A DNA stretch of 64,000 bases from Oceanibium sediminis. Lineage in GTDB: Bacteria > Pseudomonadota > Alphaproteobacteria > Rhodobacterales > Rhodobacteraceae. Made by a program: the position numbers and the translations under genes. The first letter of the stretch is position 1, and the number at the start of each line of letters is the position of its first letter. The stretch covers positions 434,001-498,000 of the forward strand of contig NZ_QGNX01000003.1 of the NCBI RefSeq assembly GCF_003265325.1. The letters run 5' to 3'. The notes beneath the pieces were generated by a model. That model was not told the origin of the DNA, searched no databases, and saw nothing but the letters and a program-made list of their open reading frames with translations. Positions 39,418 to 48,007 of this stretch are shown here, in pieces.

Positions 39418-40724
39418 ATCAATTCGCGGGCCTTGATATCCAGGTAGGCAGACAGCAGGCGCGGGCTCAACTCGTTGGGGGCGGTTTCAAGGCACAGTAC
39501 GCCGAGCCGGGCGAGCCGGTCCAGCACCAGTTGGCGTTCGCGCAGCATGTCGGCTGTCACCACGGCCTCCGCCACGGCGGTAGCGTCGCGCGCGTCCCCG
39601 TCCTGGCCCGCCTGAAGGCCGGGATCGCGCAGGGTGACGAACAGGATCACGTGCTGGCGGTTCAAAACGGCAAGGTTTTCCACCAGCAATTCCGCCGTCG
39701 TCGTATCCGCGAAGTCCGAGAAGATCACGATCAGCGAGCGGCGCTTCAGCAGCGCGCCGAGGTGCGCCAGCGCCAGTGTGTGGTTGCTTTCCACCTTCTG
39801 GTAGGCAAGTCCCGCCATTTCGGCGCGCAGCGCCGCGAACCCGGCGCGCGCGGGCTGGGGCGGCAGATAGTGGCGCGGCTCGGCGTCGAAGGAATACAGC
39901 CCGACAAGGTCCCCGCCCAGCCCCGCTGCCCAGGCGACGCAGAGCGCGGCGTTGATCGCGTGGTCGATGCGCGCCAGCCCCGCCACTTCCGAGCGCATGA
40001 GATAGCCGTTGTCGAGGCACAGGATGATCTGGTGGTTGCGCTCGGCGCGCATTTCCTTGGCCACCAGGTCCCGATGCCGGGCCGAGCGTTTCCAGTCGAT
40101 GGTGCGGCTGTCCATGCCGGTGGTGAATTCCACGAGCTGGTGGAACTCGGACCCCTCGCCACGGGTGACGGTGTCCTTCACGCCGTAAAGCTCGGATTGC
40201 ACGGTGGCGTCGATCTGGCCGGAACTCACCGGGCGGATGTTCGGCTCTACGAGTAGCTCGGCGTCGAACGCGTAGCGCGGGGTGAATTCCCAAAGTCCCA
40301 GGCGGCTGGGCCAGGACAGCCAGACCGCGTGGATCGCGAAGACCCCGCGTTTGCGCGCGGGGATGCGGATCTCGCCCGTTGCGCCGTCGGGCGTGCGGAT
40401 GAGGGGGAAGGACAGTTGGCCGCCCAGGTCCTCGGACAGTTCGACCCGCGCCTCGGCCAGCGCGGGCATGCGGCGGGGCGCGTCGGCGCGGATCTGCAAG
40501 GCCAGGCTGGCGGTTTCGCCGGAAAAGACCTGACCCGGCGGCGCCAGCGCAAGCGTCAGCGCCCGGCGCCCCGGGCTGATCGCGGCATCCAGCGCCGCGG
40601 CCAGCAGCAGCGCCGCCCAGACCGCCGGCGCAAGCGCGTCGGGCAGCGCGGGCAGGGCGATGATCAGCAGGCTCAGCGCCAGCGCGCCCACGCCATAGAC
40701 CAGAAGCCTGCGGCCCGGGCGCAT
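39414..40724 (-). CDS. DUF58 domain-containing protein
   Basis: 436 residues. Two N-terminal membrane helices (about 8-50) are followed by a soluble region and the DUF58 signature GSEFHQLVEFTTGMDSRTID, WKRSARHRDLVAKEM. A von Willebrand A-like domain follows, with LCLDNGYLM near a degenerate metal site and IFSDFADTTTAELLVENL. In characterised systems DUF58/VWA proteins work with MoxR AAA+ ATPases, probably as substrate adaptors in assembly or metal insertion. It overlaps moxR by one base and the SpoIIM-like gene by 4. Confidence 0.93.
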   Translation of the reverse strand: MRPGRRLLVYGVGALALSLLIIALPALPDALAPAVWAALLLAAALDAAISPGRRALTLALAPPGQVFSGETASLALQIRADAPRRMPALAEARVELSEDLGGQLSFPLIRTPDGATGEIRIPARKRGVFAIHAVWLSWPSRLGLWEFTPRYAFDAELLVEPNIRPVSSGQIDATVQSELYGVKDTVTRGEGSEFHQLVEFTTGMDSRTIDWKRSARHRDLVAKEMRAERNHQIILCLDNGYLMRSEVAGLARIDHAINAALCVAWAAGLGGDLVGLYSFDAEPRHYLPPQPARAGFAALRAEMAGLAYQKVESNHTLALAHLGALLKRRSLIVIFSDFADTTTAELLVENLAVLNRQHVILFVTLRDPGLQAGQDGDARDATAVAEAVVTADMLRERQLVLDRLARLGVLCLETAPNELSPRLLSAYLDIKARELI

Positions 40725-41680
40725 TATTTCGGCGCCTCGACCCTGTTCAGGATGTTGGTCATCGCGTCGGTCTCGGTGCGGCCCTCGATTTCCGCCGTGG
40801 GGCCGAGCACGATGCGGTGCCGCAGTGCGGGGATCACCAGGCGCTGCACGTCGTCGGGGATGGCGTAGTCGCGCCCCGCCAGCGCCGCCGCTGCGCGCAC
40901 CGCGCTGGCCACCGCGTCCGCCGCGCGGGTGGAGGCTCCGTGGCGGATTTCCGGGTCCTCGCGGGTGGCGCGCACCAACGCGAGGATGTAGCCGAGGATC
41001 GTTTCATCCAGCCGGATCCCGTCGATCAGCTTGCGCCCCGCCGCCAGGGTGGCGGCATCGAGCACAGGGCGCACCGCCCGGGTGCGGGCGGCATGGCCGA
41101 GCGGTTGCGCGGCGTGGCGGCGCAGGATCTCCATTTCCGCGTTGCGGGCGGGGAAGTCGATGATCAGCTTGAACAGGAACCGGTCGAGCTGCGCCTCGGG
41201 CAGGGGGTAGGTGCCCTGCTGCTCGATCGGGTTCTGCGTGGCCATGACGAAGAACGTCTCGCCCAGCGGGTAATCGGTTCCGTCGATGGTCGCGACACGC
41301 TCGTTCATCACCTGCAACAGGGCGGCCTGCGTCTTGGGCGGGGCGCGGTTGATCTCGTCCGCCAGCAGCACCTCGGTGAAGACCGGGCCCTTGGTCAGGC
41401 GGAAGGCGGAGGTGCCGAAGTCGAACAGGTTCACGCCCAGCACGTCGCCGGGCATCAGGTCGGGGGTGAACTGGATACGTCCGAAGTCGAGTTGCATGGC
41501 CGAGGCGAAGGCCTGTGCGAGCAGGGTCTTCGCGGTGCCCGGCGGCCCTTCCAGCAGGCAGTGGCCGCGCGCGAACAGCGCGATGAGCACCATGTCGATG
41601 GTGTCGTCCTGGCCGTGAACGGCTTTGCCCACTTCCGCGCGGATGGCGTCGGCTGTGGCCTGAAACGTATCAAGGTTCAT
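40724..41680 (-). CDS. MoxR family AAA+ ATPase
   Basis: 318 residues. Walker A is EGPPGTAKTLLAQAFA; Walker B is LLADEINRAPPKTQAALLQV; sensor 1 is FVMATQNPIEQQGTYPLPEA with the Arg finger downstream (AQLDRFLFK). The C-terminal lid domain is complete (TRAADAVASAVRAAAALAGR). MoxR ATPases act as chaperones in maturation of protein complexes together with VWA-domain partners, here most likely the DUF58 protein encoded next. The 5' end overlaps the DUF4350 gene by 11 bases. Confidence 0.95.
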   Translation of the reverse strand: MNLDTFQATADAIRAEVGKAVHGQDDTIDMVLIALFARGHCLLEGPPGTAKTLLAQAFASAMQLDFGRIQFTPDLMPGDVLGVNLFDFGTSAFRLTKGPVFTEVLLADEINRAPPKTQAALLQVMNERVATIDGTDYPLGETFFVMATQNPIEQQGTYPLPEAQLDRFLFKLIIDFPARNAEMEILRRHAAQPLGHAARTRAVRPVLDAATLAAGRKLIDGIRLDETILGYILALVRATREDPEIRHGASTRAADAVASAVRAAAALAGRDYAIPDDVQRLVIPALRHRIVLGPTAEIEGRTETDAMTNILNRVEAPK

Positions 41681-42962
41681 TCATCATCCTTCTGGCCTGC
41701 AATTCGAAGTCGTCCAGCGCGCGGGCCAGGGTTTCGGCGCTGGTCCCTGAGGGCGCAGTTGTAATGGCTGTGGCAGCCTGCGCAAACCCCGCCGCGAGCG
41801 CGGGGTCGCGGCGTTTCACGAACTCCACGATCCGCGCCTGGGGATCGCCGGGTGCGACCTGCCCGAAGAGCGCGCGCTCGATCCGGCGCAGGCGGTTGGC
41901 CACATGGGTCTCGAACAGCCGCCGGTCGTTGCCCGCCAGGCGCAGAACCCGCGCCTTGGCCCGGATCGAGCTGCTGCGCGCGGCGCTCATCTGGTCCTGG
42001 AACACCTTGCGCGGCGGCCCGAAGCGCACAGCGGCGCGCCAGAGCAGCAGCACGGTCAGGATCGCCAGCCCGCCCCAGGCAATGGAGAAGGGATAGGCGT
42101 AGAAGCGCGACAGTTCCGACCAGCTGCGCTGCTCGCGCGGGGGCACTACGGGAAAGGTGAACAGGTAATCCGTCGTATCAACCAGCACCGGCGCGCCCGC
42201 CGACAGCCGCGCCACAAGCTCGCTGGCGAGGGCGGCGTTGTCCCCCAGCGCCAGCCCGTGGTTGTTCAGCAGGTCCGGATCGGACAGCGCGATCGTCGGC
42301 GGCGCATCGCCGCCGCGCGCGCATTCGATCAGCAGGTGCCCGCGCGGTGCGGACAGCAGCGGGGTGCAGCCCTCTGCCAGCGGCTCGGTGAAGACCTGCG
42401 GCGCGTAAAGGGTGAGGTCGTACCGAGGCCCGTCGGGCAGCGCGGCGTCGAAAGTCACCAGGCGCGGCGACAGCCGCTCCAGCGGCGTCTCGGTCAAATC
42501 AAGCGTGAGGAAGGGGCGGCTGGCCTCGTCAGGCTCCAGCAGCAGGCTGTAATGGGCAAGCCCGGCATGGCGCAGGGCGCGGGCCCATTTGGGGGCCAGG
42601 ACCAGGGTTTTCAGCCCGCGCAGCTTGTTTTCGGCCGTGAAGCGGTAGAGATCCCGTTCGGTGCCGGTCATCAGATAGGCGCGGTCTTCCGCGGGGCGGG
42701 TGAAGGGCGCGTCCAGGTCAGTATCCGCGATCGGCAGGACCCGCAGGGTCGGGTCGCCGTAGGTCAGCGTCTCGAACCCGGCGTAGCGGGCATCCTGCCC
42801 TTCTGCCTGCAACCAGTGGACCAGCCCGCGATGCCCAAGCGCCGAACGCTCAAGCGGCATTTGGCCGGGGGCGAAAAAGGCATAGGCGACCAGCGCACCG
42901 GCAAGCACGAGCGCGCCGATACCCAGGGCTTCCAGCCCGCGGGTGCGCCCCGGCCCGCTCAT
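41670..42962 (-). CDS. DUF4350 domain-containing membrane protein
   Basis: 430 residues. An N-terminal membrane helix (about 13-32) is followed by RSALGHRGLVHWLQAEGQDA, the DUF4350 opening, and a periplasmic region to about residue 280. A second membrane helix, IAWGGLAILTVLLLWRAAV, is near residue 300, and the cytoplasmic C-terminal part is helical and basic. The topology resembles GATase-like VWA-partner proteins of MoxR operons. It overlaps the DUF4129 gene by 4 bases and moxR by 11, indicating tight translational coupling. Confidence 0.87.
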   Translation of the reverse strand: MSGPGRTRGLEALGIGALVLAGALVAYAFFAPGQMPLERSALGHRGLVHWLQAEGQDARYAGFETLTYGDPTLRVLPIADTDLDAPFTRPAEDRAYLMTGTERDLYRFTAENKLRGLKTLVLAPKWARALRHAGLAHYSLLLEPDEASRPFLTLDLTETPLERLSPRLVTFDAALPDGPRYDLTLYAPQVFTEPLAEGCTPLLSAPRGHLLIECARGGDAPPTIALSDPDLLNNHGLALGDNAALASELVARLSAGAPVLVDTTDYLFTFPVVPPREQRSWSELSRFYAYPFSIAWGGLAILTVLLLWRAAVRFGPPRKVFQDQMSAARSSSIRAKARVLRLAGNDRRLFETHVANRLRRIERALFGQVAPGDPQARIVEFVKRRDPALAAGFAQAATAITTAPSGTSAETLARALDDFELQARRMMNEP

Positions 42963-43693
42963 GCCTCACCCGTGGCGCGCAGGATCGGGTGCGCTTCGTG
43001 CAGGCAGGTGCGGAACGCCTCCGGGGCGAGAGGGCGGCCGCCGAACTGCACCAGTTCCTCGGTCATCACGATGGTCCTGAGGCCGCCGAGGTGGGGCCAG
43101 TCGCGGGGCAGGCGACGCAGGAGTTCGCGCGCGGTTTCCGAGCGCCCGACGCGCAGACCGTTGGCGCGCGCCGCCGCCGACAGGACGGCTTCCAGCAGCT
43201 CGACCAGCGCCGCCTCGCGGTTCTTGGCGCGGGACAGGCGGGTCAGTAGCCCCGTGGGCGTGCTTTCTTCTGGCGCGTCCACCTGCTTGCCCGCCGACCG
43301 GGCCTGGTCCGGGCGGGCGCGGCCACCGCCGAGAAGATGTCCGAGGGCGGCCCGTTTGGAGAACAGCAGAAGCGCCAGCGCGGCCAGCCCGCCGAAGACG
43401 ACGATCCGCCCCAGAAGGTCGGCTTGCGCGTCCACGTCCCGAACGTCATCCGCCGGTTCCGGCGGGGGTTCAAGCGGCAGGCCGTCCAGGGGCAGTTCAC
43501 CCTCAAGTTCGGCGATATAGGTGATGTCCGCCTGCACCCGGCGCAGCATGAGCGCGTCCATGTAGTCGGGATTGCGCGTCACCTCATGGGGGGTGATGCG
43601 CGGTGCAGGCGTGTCCTGCGCAGGGGCGGCGGCGGCCGTGCCAAGCAGCAGCCCGCAGGCAAGAATTGCCGCTGTCCTGATGCTCTGCCGCAA
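42959..43693 (-). CDS. DUF4129 domain-containing protein, first gene of the MoxR operon
   Basis: 244 residues. The signal peptide (about 1-25, LLLGTAAAAPAQ) is followed by a periplasmic stretch and one membrane helix at about 92-110 (VFGGLAALALLLFS). The C-terminal DUF4129 domain has NREAALVELLEAVLSAAARA and LRVGRSETARELLRRLPRDW. Such proteins are the usual fourth partner of MoxR, DUF58 and DUF4350. About 70 bp separates it from nusB, so the operon promoter should lie between 43694 and 43765. Confidence 0.87.
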   Translation of the reverse strand: MRQSIRTAAILACGLLLGTAAAAPAQDTPAPRITPHEVTRNPDYMDALMLRRVQADITYIAELEGELPLDGLPLEPPPEPADDVRDVDAQADLLGRIVVFGGLAALALLLFSKRAALGHLLGGGRARPDQARSAGKQVDAPEESTPTGLLTRLSRAKNREAALVELLEAVLSAAARANGLRVGRSETARELLRRLPRDWPHLGGLRTIVMTEELVQFGGRPLAPEAFRTCLHEAHPILRATGEA

Positions 43694-43765
43694 CCGCCTG
43701 CTCCGCCTTCTGATCCTGCCGCCTGCCGCAGACTAGGCCGGGCAATGCGGCGGTATCAAGGCCGG

Positions 43766-44239
43766 TTACGCGAAGGCTTCGGGGTTGACGTCGCGGGCCA
43801 TGTGATCGAGCACGGCGTTAACGAATTTCGACTCCCGCCCGTCGGGAAAGAAAGCTTTCGCGACGTCGACGAACTCGTTGATGACCACCCGTGGCGGCGT
43901 CTTTCCGCTCAGCAGTTCCGCACCCGCTGCGCGGAACAGTGCGCGGATCGTCGGGTCGATCCTTGCGATCGGCCACTTGGCGACCAGCGCCGCATCGGTC
44001 AGCTTGTCGATCCGCCCCTGGCGCTCGACCGCGCCGCTCAGAAGGGCGCGGAACAGGTCCAGATCGCCTTCGGCATAGGTCTCGCCGTCGATCTCGGCGC
44101 CGAAGCGGTGGGTTTCGAATTCCTCGCGCACGTCGTCCAGCGTGGCGTCGGACGCTTCCATCTGGAACAGCGCTTGGGTCGCGAACAGCCGCGCGGTCGA
44201 GCGTTGCTGGCGTTTGTCGGTTTTTGTCGGGGTGCTCAT
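43766..44239 (-). CDS. nusB: Transcription antitermination factor NusB
   Basis: 157 residues, all-helical RNA-binding protein. With NusE (S10) it binds boxA of rRNA leaders and prevents premature Rho-dependent termination. It has the family segments RSTARLFATQALFQMEASDA, GRIDKLTDAALVAKWPIARI and TPPRVVINEFVDVAKAFFP. The start overlaps the ribH stop by 4 bases, a conserved coupling in proteobacteria. Confidence 0.95.
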   Translation of the reverse strand: MSTPTKTDKRQQRSTARLFATQALFQMEASDATLDDVREEFETHRFGAEIDGETYAEGDLDLFRALLSGAVERQGRIDKLTDAALVAKWPIARIDPTIRALFRAAGAELLSGKTPPRVVINEFVDVAKAFFPDGRESKFVNAVLDHMARDVNPEAFA

Positions 44240-44766
44240 ACTGTGTCTCCGCCCTTGGCCAGCAGGATCTCGCCCTCGGGCGCGCGGCGGGGGGTGTTGT
44301 CGGGGGTGAAGCGTCGCTTCAGGGTGATCAGGTGGAACGCCGCTTCCGCCGCGCCGCCGCCCTTGTTCTGGCCCGCCGCCTCGGCGCGGACCATGGCTTG
44401 TTCCGCGTTTTCCACGGTCAGGATGCCGTTGCCGATGCACAGCCCTTGCAGGCCAAGGCGCATCAGTCCGGCGGAACTGTCGTTGCAGACGGTCTCGTAA
44501 TGGGTCGTCTCGCCCCGGATCACGCAGCCGAGCGCGACGAACCCGTCGTACTGCCCGCTTTTCGCGGCGATCGCCATCGCCTGGGGGATTTCCAGCGCGC
44601 CGGGCACGGACACTTCGTCATACATCACGCGGGAGGCTTCGCAGGCGGCGCGCGCGCCGGTCACGAGTTGCTCGGCGATGTCGGTGTAGTAGGGGGAGGT
44701 CACGATCAGCACGCGGGTCGGTTCATCGAACACCGGGGCGGGCAGGGTGGCATGTGTCAACGCCAT
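44236..44766 (-). CDS. ribH: 6,7-dimethyl-8-ribityllumazine synthase
   Basis: 176 residues. It condenses 5-amino-6-ribitylaminouracil with 3,4-dihydroxy-2-butanone 4-phosphate. Active-site segments are SVPGALEIPQAMAIAAKSG and GCVIRGETTHYETVCNDSSA (catalytic His), with CIGNGILTVENAEQAMVRA near the end. It is placed between ribB (1-bp gap) and nusB (4-bp overlap) in the riboflavin operon. Confidence 0.96.
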   Translation of the reverse strand: MALTHATLPAPVFDEPTRVLIVTSPYYTDIAEQLVTGARAACEASRVMYDEVSVPGALEIPQAMAIAAKSGQYDGFVALGCVIRGETTHYETVCNDSSAGLMRLGLQGLCIGNGILTVENAEQAMVRAEAAGQNKGGGAAEAAFHLITLKRRFTPDNTPRRAPEGEILLAKGGDTV

Positions 44767-44767
44767 G

Positions 44768-45871
44768 TCAGGCGGTTCCTTTCAGCGGGCGGGTATCGGC
44801 GATGGAAAGCCCGTAGCCTTCCAGCCCGACGACATTGGGGCGGGGCGAATTGGTCAGCAGGATCATGTCATGCACCCCGAGCGCGCCGAGGATCTGCGCG
44901 CCGACGCCGTATTGGCGCAGGGTTTGTGGCGCGGCCTCGCCATCGAAGCTGAGCTTCATGTCCATGTCGCGCAGCAGCACGACCACGCCGCGCCCTTCGC
45001 GGGCGATAGTTTCCATCGCGTCGCTGACCTGGTGAGAGCGCCCCGGCGTCAGCCCGAGGTGATCCTCAAGCGGGTTGGCGGCGTGCATGCGCACCAGTAC
45101 AGGCTCGGGCGTGGTAAGGTCGCCCTTGGTCAGCACTAGGTGCTCGGCCCCGGCGGTTTCGTCGGTGAAGACGCGCAGCGTCCAGTTGCCGCCGTATTCC
45201 GAGGTGACCTGGCGCACCGTGGTTTCGCGCACCAGGTTGTCGTGCCGCCGCCGGTAAGCGATCAGGTCGGAGATCGTGCCGATCTTCAGGTTGTGGCGCT
45301 GGGCGAAGGACACCAGGTCCGGCAGGCGGGCCATGGAGCCGTCGTCGTTCATGATCTCGCAGATCACGCCCGAGGGGTTCAGCCCCGCAAGGCGCGAGAT
45401 GTCCACCGCCGCTTCCGTATGGCCCGCGCGCACCAGAACGCCGCCGTCGCGCGCGCGCAGCGGGAACACGTGGCCCGGCGTAGCGATATCCTGCGGCCCG
45501 GAGTCGTGCGCGATGGCCACCGCCACGGTATGGGCGCGGTCATGGGCGGAAATGCCGGTGGTCACGCCTTCGCGCGCCTCGATCGAGATGGTGAAGGCGG
45601 TTTCGTGCCGCGAGGAGTTGGAGGCCGCCATCAGCGGCAGGCCCAGCTTGTCCAGCCGGTCGCCCGTCAGCGTCAGGCAGATCAGCCCGCGCCCGTGGGT
45701 GGCCATGAAGTTGATCGCCTCGGGCGTGGCCATCTGCGCGGGGATTACCAGGTCGCCCTCGTTCTCGCGGTCCTCGTGGTCGACCAGGATGAACATGCGC
45801 CCGTTGCGCGCGTCCTCGATGATCTCCTCCACCGAGGAAATGGCGTTGGCGTATGTGTCGTCCTTGGCCAT
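44768..45871 (-). CDS. ribB: 3,4-dihydroxy-2-butanone-4-phosphate synthase with degenerate RibA-like half
   Basis: 367 residues. The N-terminal RibB domain (to about 205) has FILVDHEDRENEGDLVIPA (metal and acidic loop), HGRGLICL and GHTEAAVDISRLAGLNPSGV, so it should make dihydroxybutanone phosphate from ribulose 5-phosphate. The C-terminal half has the outline of GTP cyclohydrolase II, but the zinc site (usually C-x2-GD-x8-C-x-C) is replaced by NPLEDHLGLTPGRSH, with no Cys at all. GTP cyclohydrolase II activity is therefore not expected. The gene is often annotated ribBA; it is placed between ribE and ribH. Confidence 0.94.
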   Translation of the reverse strand: MAKDDTYANAISSVEEIIEDARNGRMFILVDHEDRENEGDLVIPAQMATPEAINFMATHGRGLICLTLTGDRLDKLGLPLMAASNSSRHETAFTISIEAREGVTTGISAHDRAHTVAVAIAHDSGPQDIATPGHVFPLRARDGGVLVRAGHTEAAVDISRLAGLNPSGVICEIMNDDGSMARLPDLVSFAQRHNLKIGTISDLIAYRRRHDNLVRETTVRQVTSEYGGNWTLRVFTDETAGAEHLVLTKGDLTTPEPVLVRMHAANPLEDHLGLTPGRSHQVSDAMETIAREGRGVVVLLRDMDMKLSFDGEAAPQTLRQYGVGAQILGALGVHDMILLTNSPRPNVVGLEGYGLSIADTRPLKGTA

Positions 45872-45874
45872 GGG

Positions 45875-46480
45875 TCAGCCTTTCCGCATCTCGTCCAGGC
45901 GGGCGACATAGCGGGCCAGGGTGTCGATCTCAAGGTTGAGGCGGTCACCGGGGGCGATGTCGCCCCAGGTCGTCACCTCTTTCGTGTGGGGGATGACGTT
46001 GATGGTGAAGCGCGCGCCGTCCACGTCGTTCACCGTAAGTGAGGTGCCGTTCAGCGCGACCGAGCCTTTCGGCGCGATGAAACGGGCCAGCGCCTCCGGC
46101 ACGGCGAAGGTCATCACCGTGCTGTCGCCTTCGTCCACGGCCGAGAGCAGTTCGGCCAGCCCGTCCACGTGGCCCGACACGATGTGCCCGCCCAGTTCGT
46201 CCCCAAGGCGCAGCGCGCGTTCCAGGTTGATCCGGCGGCCCACCTGCCAGTCGCCCAGCGTCGTCTTGTCCAGCGTCTCGGCAGAGGCATCGACGTCGAA
46301 CCAGGCGCGGTCCTCGGCTTGGCCTTTGTCCACCACGGTCAGGCACACGCCGTCACAGGCGATGGAGGCGCCCAGGTCCATGGAGTCGGCTGTATAGGAA
46401 GTGGCAATCCGCACACGCAGGTCGCCGCGCCGCTCGACAGCCGTAATTTCGCCGATGTCAGTTATTATTCCGGTAAACAT
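45875..46480 (-). CDS. ribE: Riboflavin synthase alpha chain
   Basis: 201 residues built of two lumazine-binding repeats. Repeat 1: MFTGIITDIGEITAVERRG, SIACDGVCLTVVD. Repeat 2: HIVSGHVDGLAELL, SVALNGTSLTVND, VIPHTKEVTTWGDIAPGDRL. It dismutates two lumazine molecules to riboflavin. First gene of the ribE-ribB-ribH-nusB operon; the 163-bp region to the divergent kpsS gene contains no recognisable FMN riboswitch. Confidence 0.96.
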   Translation of the reverse strand: MFTGIITDIGEITAVERRGDLRVRIATSYTADSMDLGASIACDGVCLTVVDKGQAEDRAWFDVDASAETLDKTTLGDWQVGRRINLERALRLGDELGGHIVSGHVDGLAELLSAVDEGDSTVMTFAVPEALARFIAPKGSVALNGTSLTVNDVDGARFTINVIPHTKEVTTWGDIAPGDRLNLEIDTLARYVARLDEMRKG

Positions 46481-46643
46481 GTCGGCCTATCCTTCCCGGC
46501 ATCTCAGGCCGCGGAGATACAAGAGCCGCCGCCCGGGGGCAAGGCTTGTCGGTTTCTGCCGAGTGGCCGGCCGCAGACGGTTATGGATTTCTGTCCATGC
46601 GAATCTGTGGTAGCGAAAAACGCTGAGGGACAAAGGGTTAAGA

Positions 46644-47924
46644 ATGAGTGGACGGTATTTTCTATTCTTGCAGGGGCCGCATGGGCGGTTCTTCAGTGAC
46701 CTTGCAGGAATGCTGGCGCGCGCCGGCGCGACCGTGCACCGCATCGGCTTCAACGCCGGGGACGAGCTGAGCTGGAAGCATCGCGCCCAGTACACGCCCT
46801 TCCTGGACGACAAATCCAACTGGGCGGAATTCTACACCGCGTTCCTCGACAGCCACCCCGTGACCGACATCGTGCTTTACGGGGACACCCGGGACATCCA
46901 CCAGGTCGCGCGCGATATCGCGAAAGAGCGGGGCATCTCGATCCATTGTTTCGAGGAAGGCTACCTGCGCCCCTACTGGGTGACCTACGAGCGGGGCGGC
47001 GTGAACGGCAATTCGCGCCTGATGCGCATGACGATCCCCGAAATGCGCGCCCTGCTGGCCGGGAAAGAGGGCGACGTGCCCGAGGCCCCGGCGCAATGGG
47101 GGGCGCTTTGGCATCACATCTTCAACGGGGCGCTCTATCACTTCCGGGTGCTGTTCCTGAACTGGAAGTACAAGGAATACCGCCCGCACCGCACGATCAC
47201 CGTCTGGAAGGAGCTGCGGCTTTACCTGCGTCGGCTGGTTCTGTTCCCATTGCAGGCCCGCGAGCGCCGCCGGGAAACGCGCAAGCTGGATGAATCCGGC
47301 GCGCGGTATCACCTTGTATTGCTGCAACTGGCGCATGACGCGTCTTTCCGCGATCACAGCGATTTCAACCACATCTCGGAATTCATCGACGTCTGCGTGA
47401 AGGGCTTTGCGCGCGGCGCGCCCAAGCACCACCGGCTGGTGTTCAAGACCCACCCGCTGGAGGATGGGCGCGAGCCGCTGGACAAGCTGATCGCCGCGGC
47501 CGCGAAGACCTACGGGATCGAGGACCGGGTTCAGATGATCCGCGGCGGCAAGCTGGGCGAGATGCTGGACAAGGCCTCCACCGCCGTGACGGTGAATTCC
47601 ACCGCCGGGCAGCAGGTGCTGTGGCGCGGCATGCCGCTGAAGGCCTTCGGGCGCTCGGTCTATTCGCAGCCGGAATTCGTCAGCTACCAGCCGGTGGACG
47701 AGTTCTTCGCCAACCCACGCAAGCCAGACCGGGAGGCGTACATGCTCTACCGGCAGTTCCTGCTGGAAACCTCGCAGTTTCCCGGGGGATTCTACACCGC
47801 TTCCGGGCGGGCGGACGTGATCCGCAACGTGATCGACATCATGCTTGAAAACCGCGATCCCTACGAAACCATTGGCCGGCGGGGTGAAACCCCAAGGCCA
47901 CAGTTGTCGGCCAACACCCGCTGA
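46644..47924 (+). CDS. kpsS: Capsule polysaccharide Kdo transferase, KpsS type
   Basis: 426 residues. KpsS adds the first beta-Kdo residue to lyso-phosphatidylglycerol, starting the poly-Kdo linker of group-2 capsules (established in E. coli). It begins YFLFLQGPHGRFFSDLAGML; later motifs are HCFEEGYLRPYWVTYERGGV, RLVFKTHPLEDG, then STAVTVNSTAGQQVLWRGMP, a CMP-Kdo-binding-type segment with the ERRG-free loop of this family. It is divergent from ribE, followed after 83 bp by the export lipoprotein gene. Confidence 0.9.
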   Translation: MSGRYFLFLQGPHGRFFSDLAGMLARAGATVHRIGFNAGDELSWKHRAQYTPFLDDKSNWAEFYTAFLDSHPVTDIVLYGDTRDIHQVARDIAKERGISIHCFEEGYLRPYWVTYERGGVNGNSRLMRMTIPEMRALLAGKEGDVPEAPAQWGALWHHIFNGALYHFRVLFLNWKYKEYRPHRTITVWKELRLYLRRLVLFPLQARERRRETRKLDESGARYHLVLLQLAHDASFRDHSDFNHISEFIDVCVKGFARGAPKHHRLVFKTHPLEDGREPLDKLIAAAAKTYGIEDRVQMIRGGKLGEMLDKASTAVTVNSTAGQQVLWRGMPLKAFGRSVYSQPEFVSYQPVDEFFANPRKPDREAYMLYRQFLLETSQFPGGFYTASGRADVIRNVIDIMLENRDPYETIGRRGETPRPQLSANTR

Positions 47925-48007
47925 TCCCGCCCGCCGCGCTTTGCGCATCCGCCCCGGGCGGGCTAAGACGTATGCAGACCTTGTTCAAAAGGCGATCGAG
48001 CGTGACC

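Noticed and set aside
46481-46643. Possible FMN riboswitch upstream of ribE
   Set aside because: The conserved RFN sequence blocks are not visible in this 163-bp interval.
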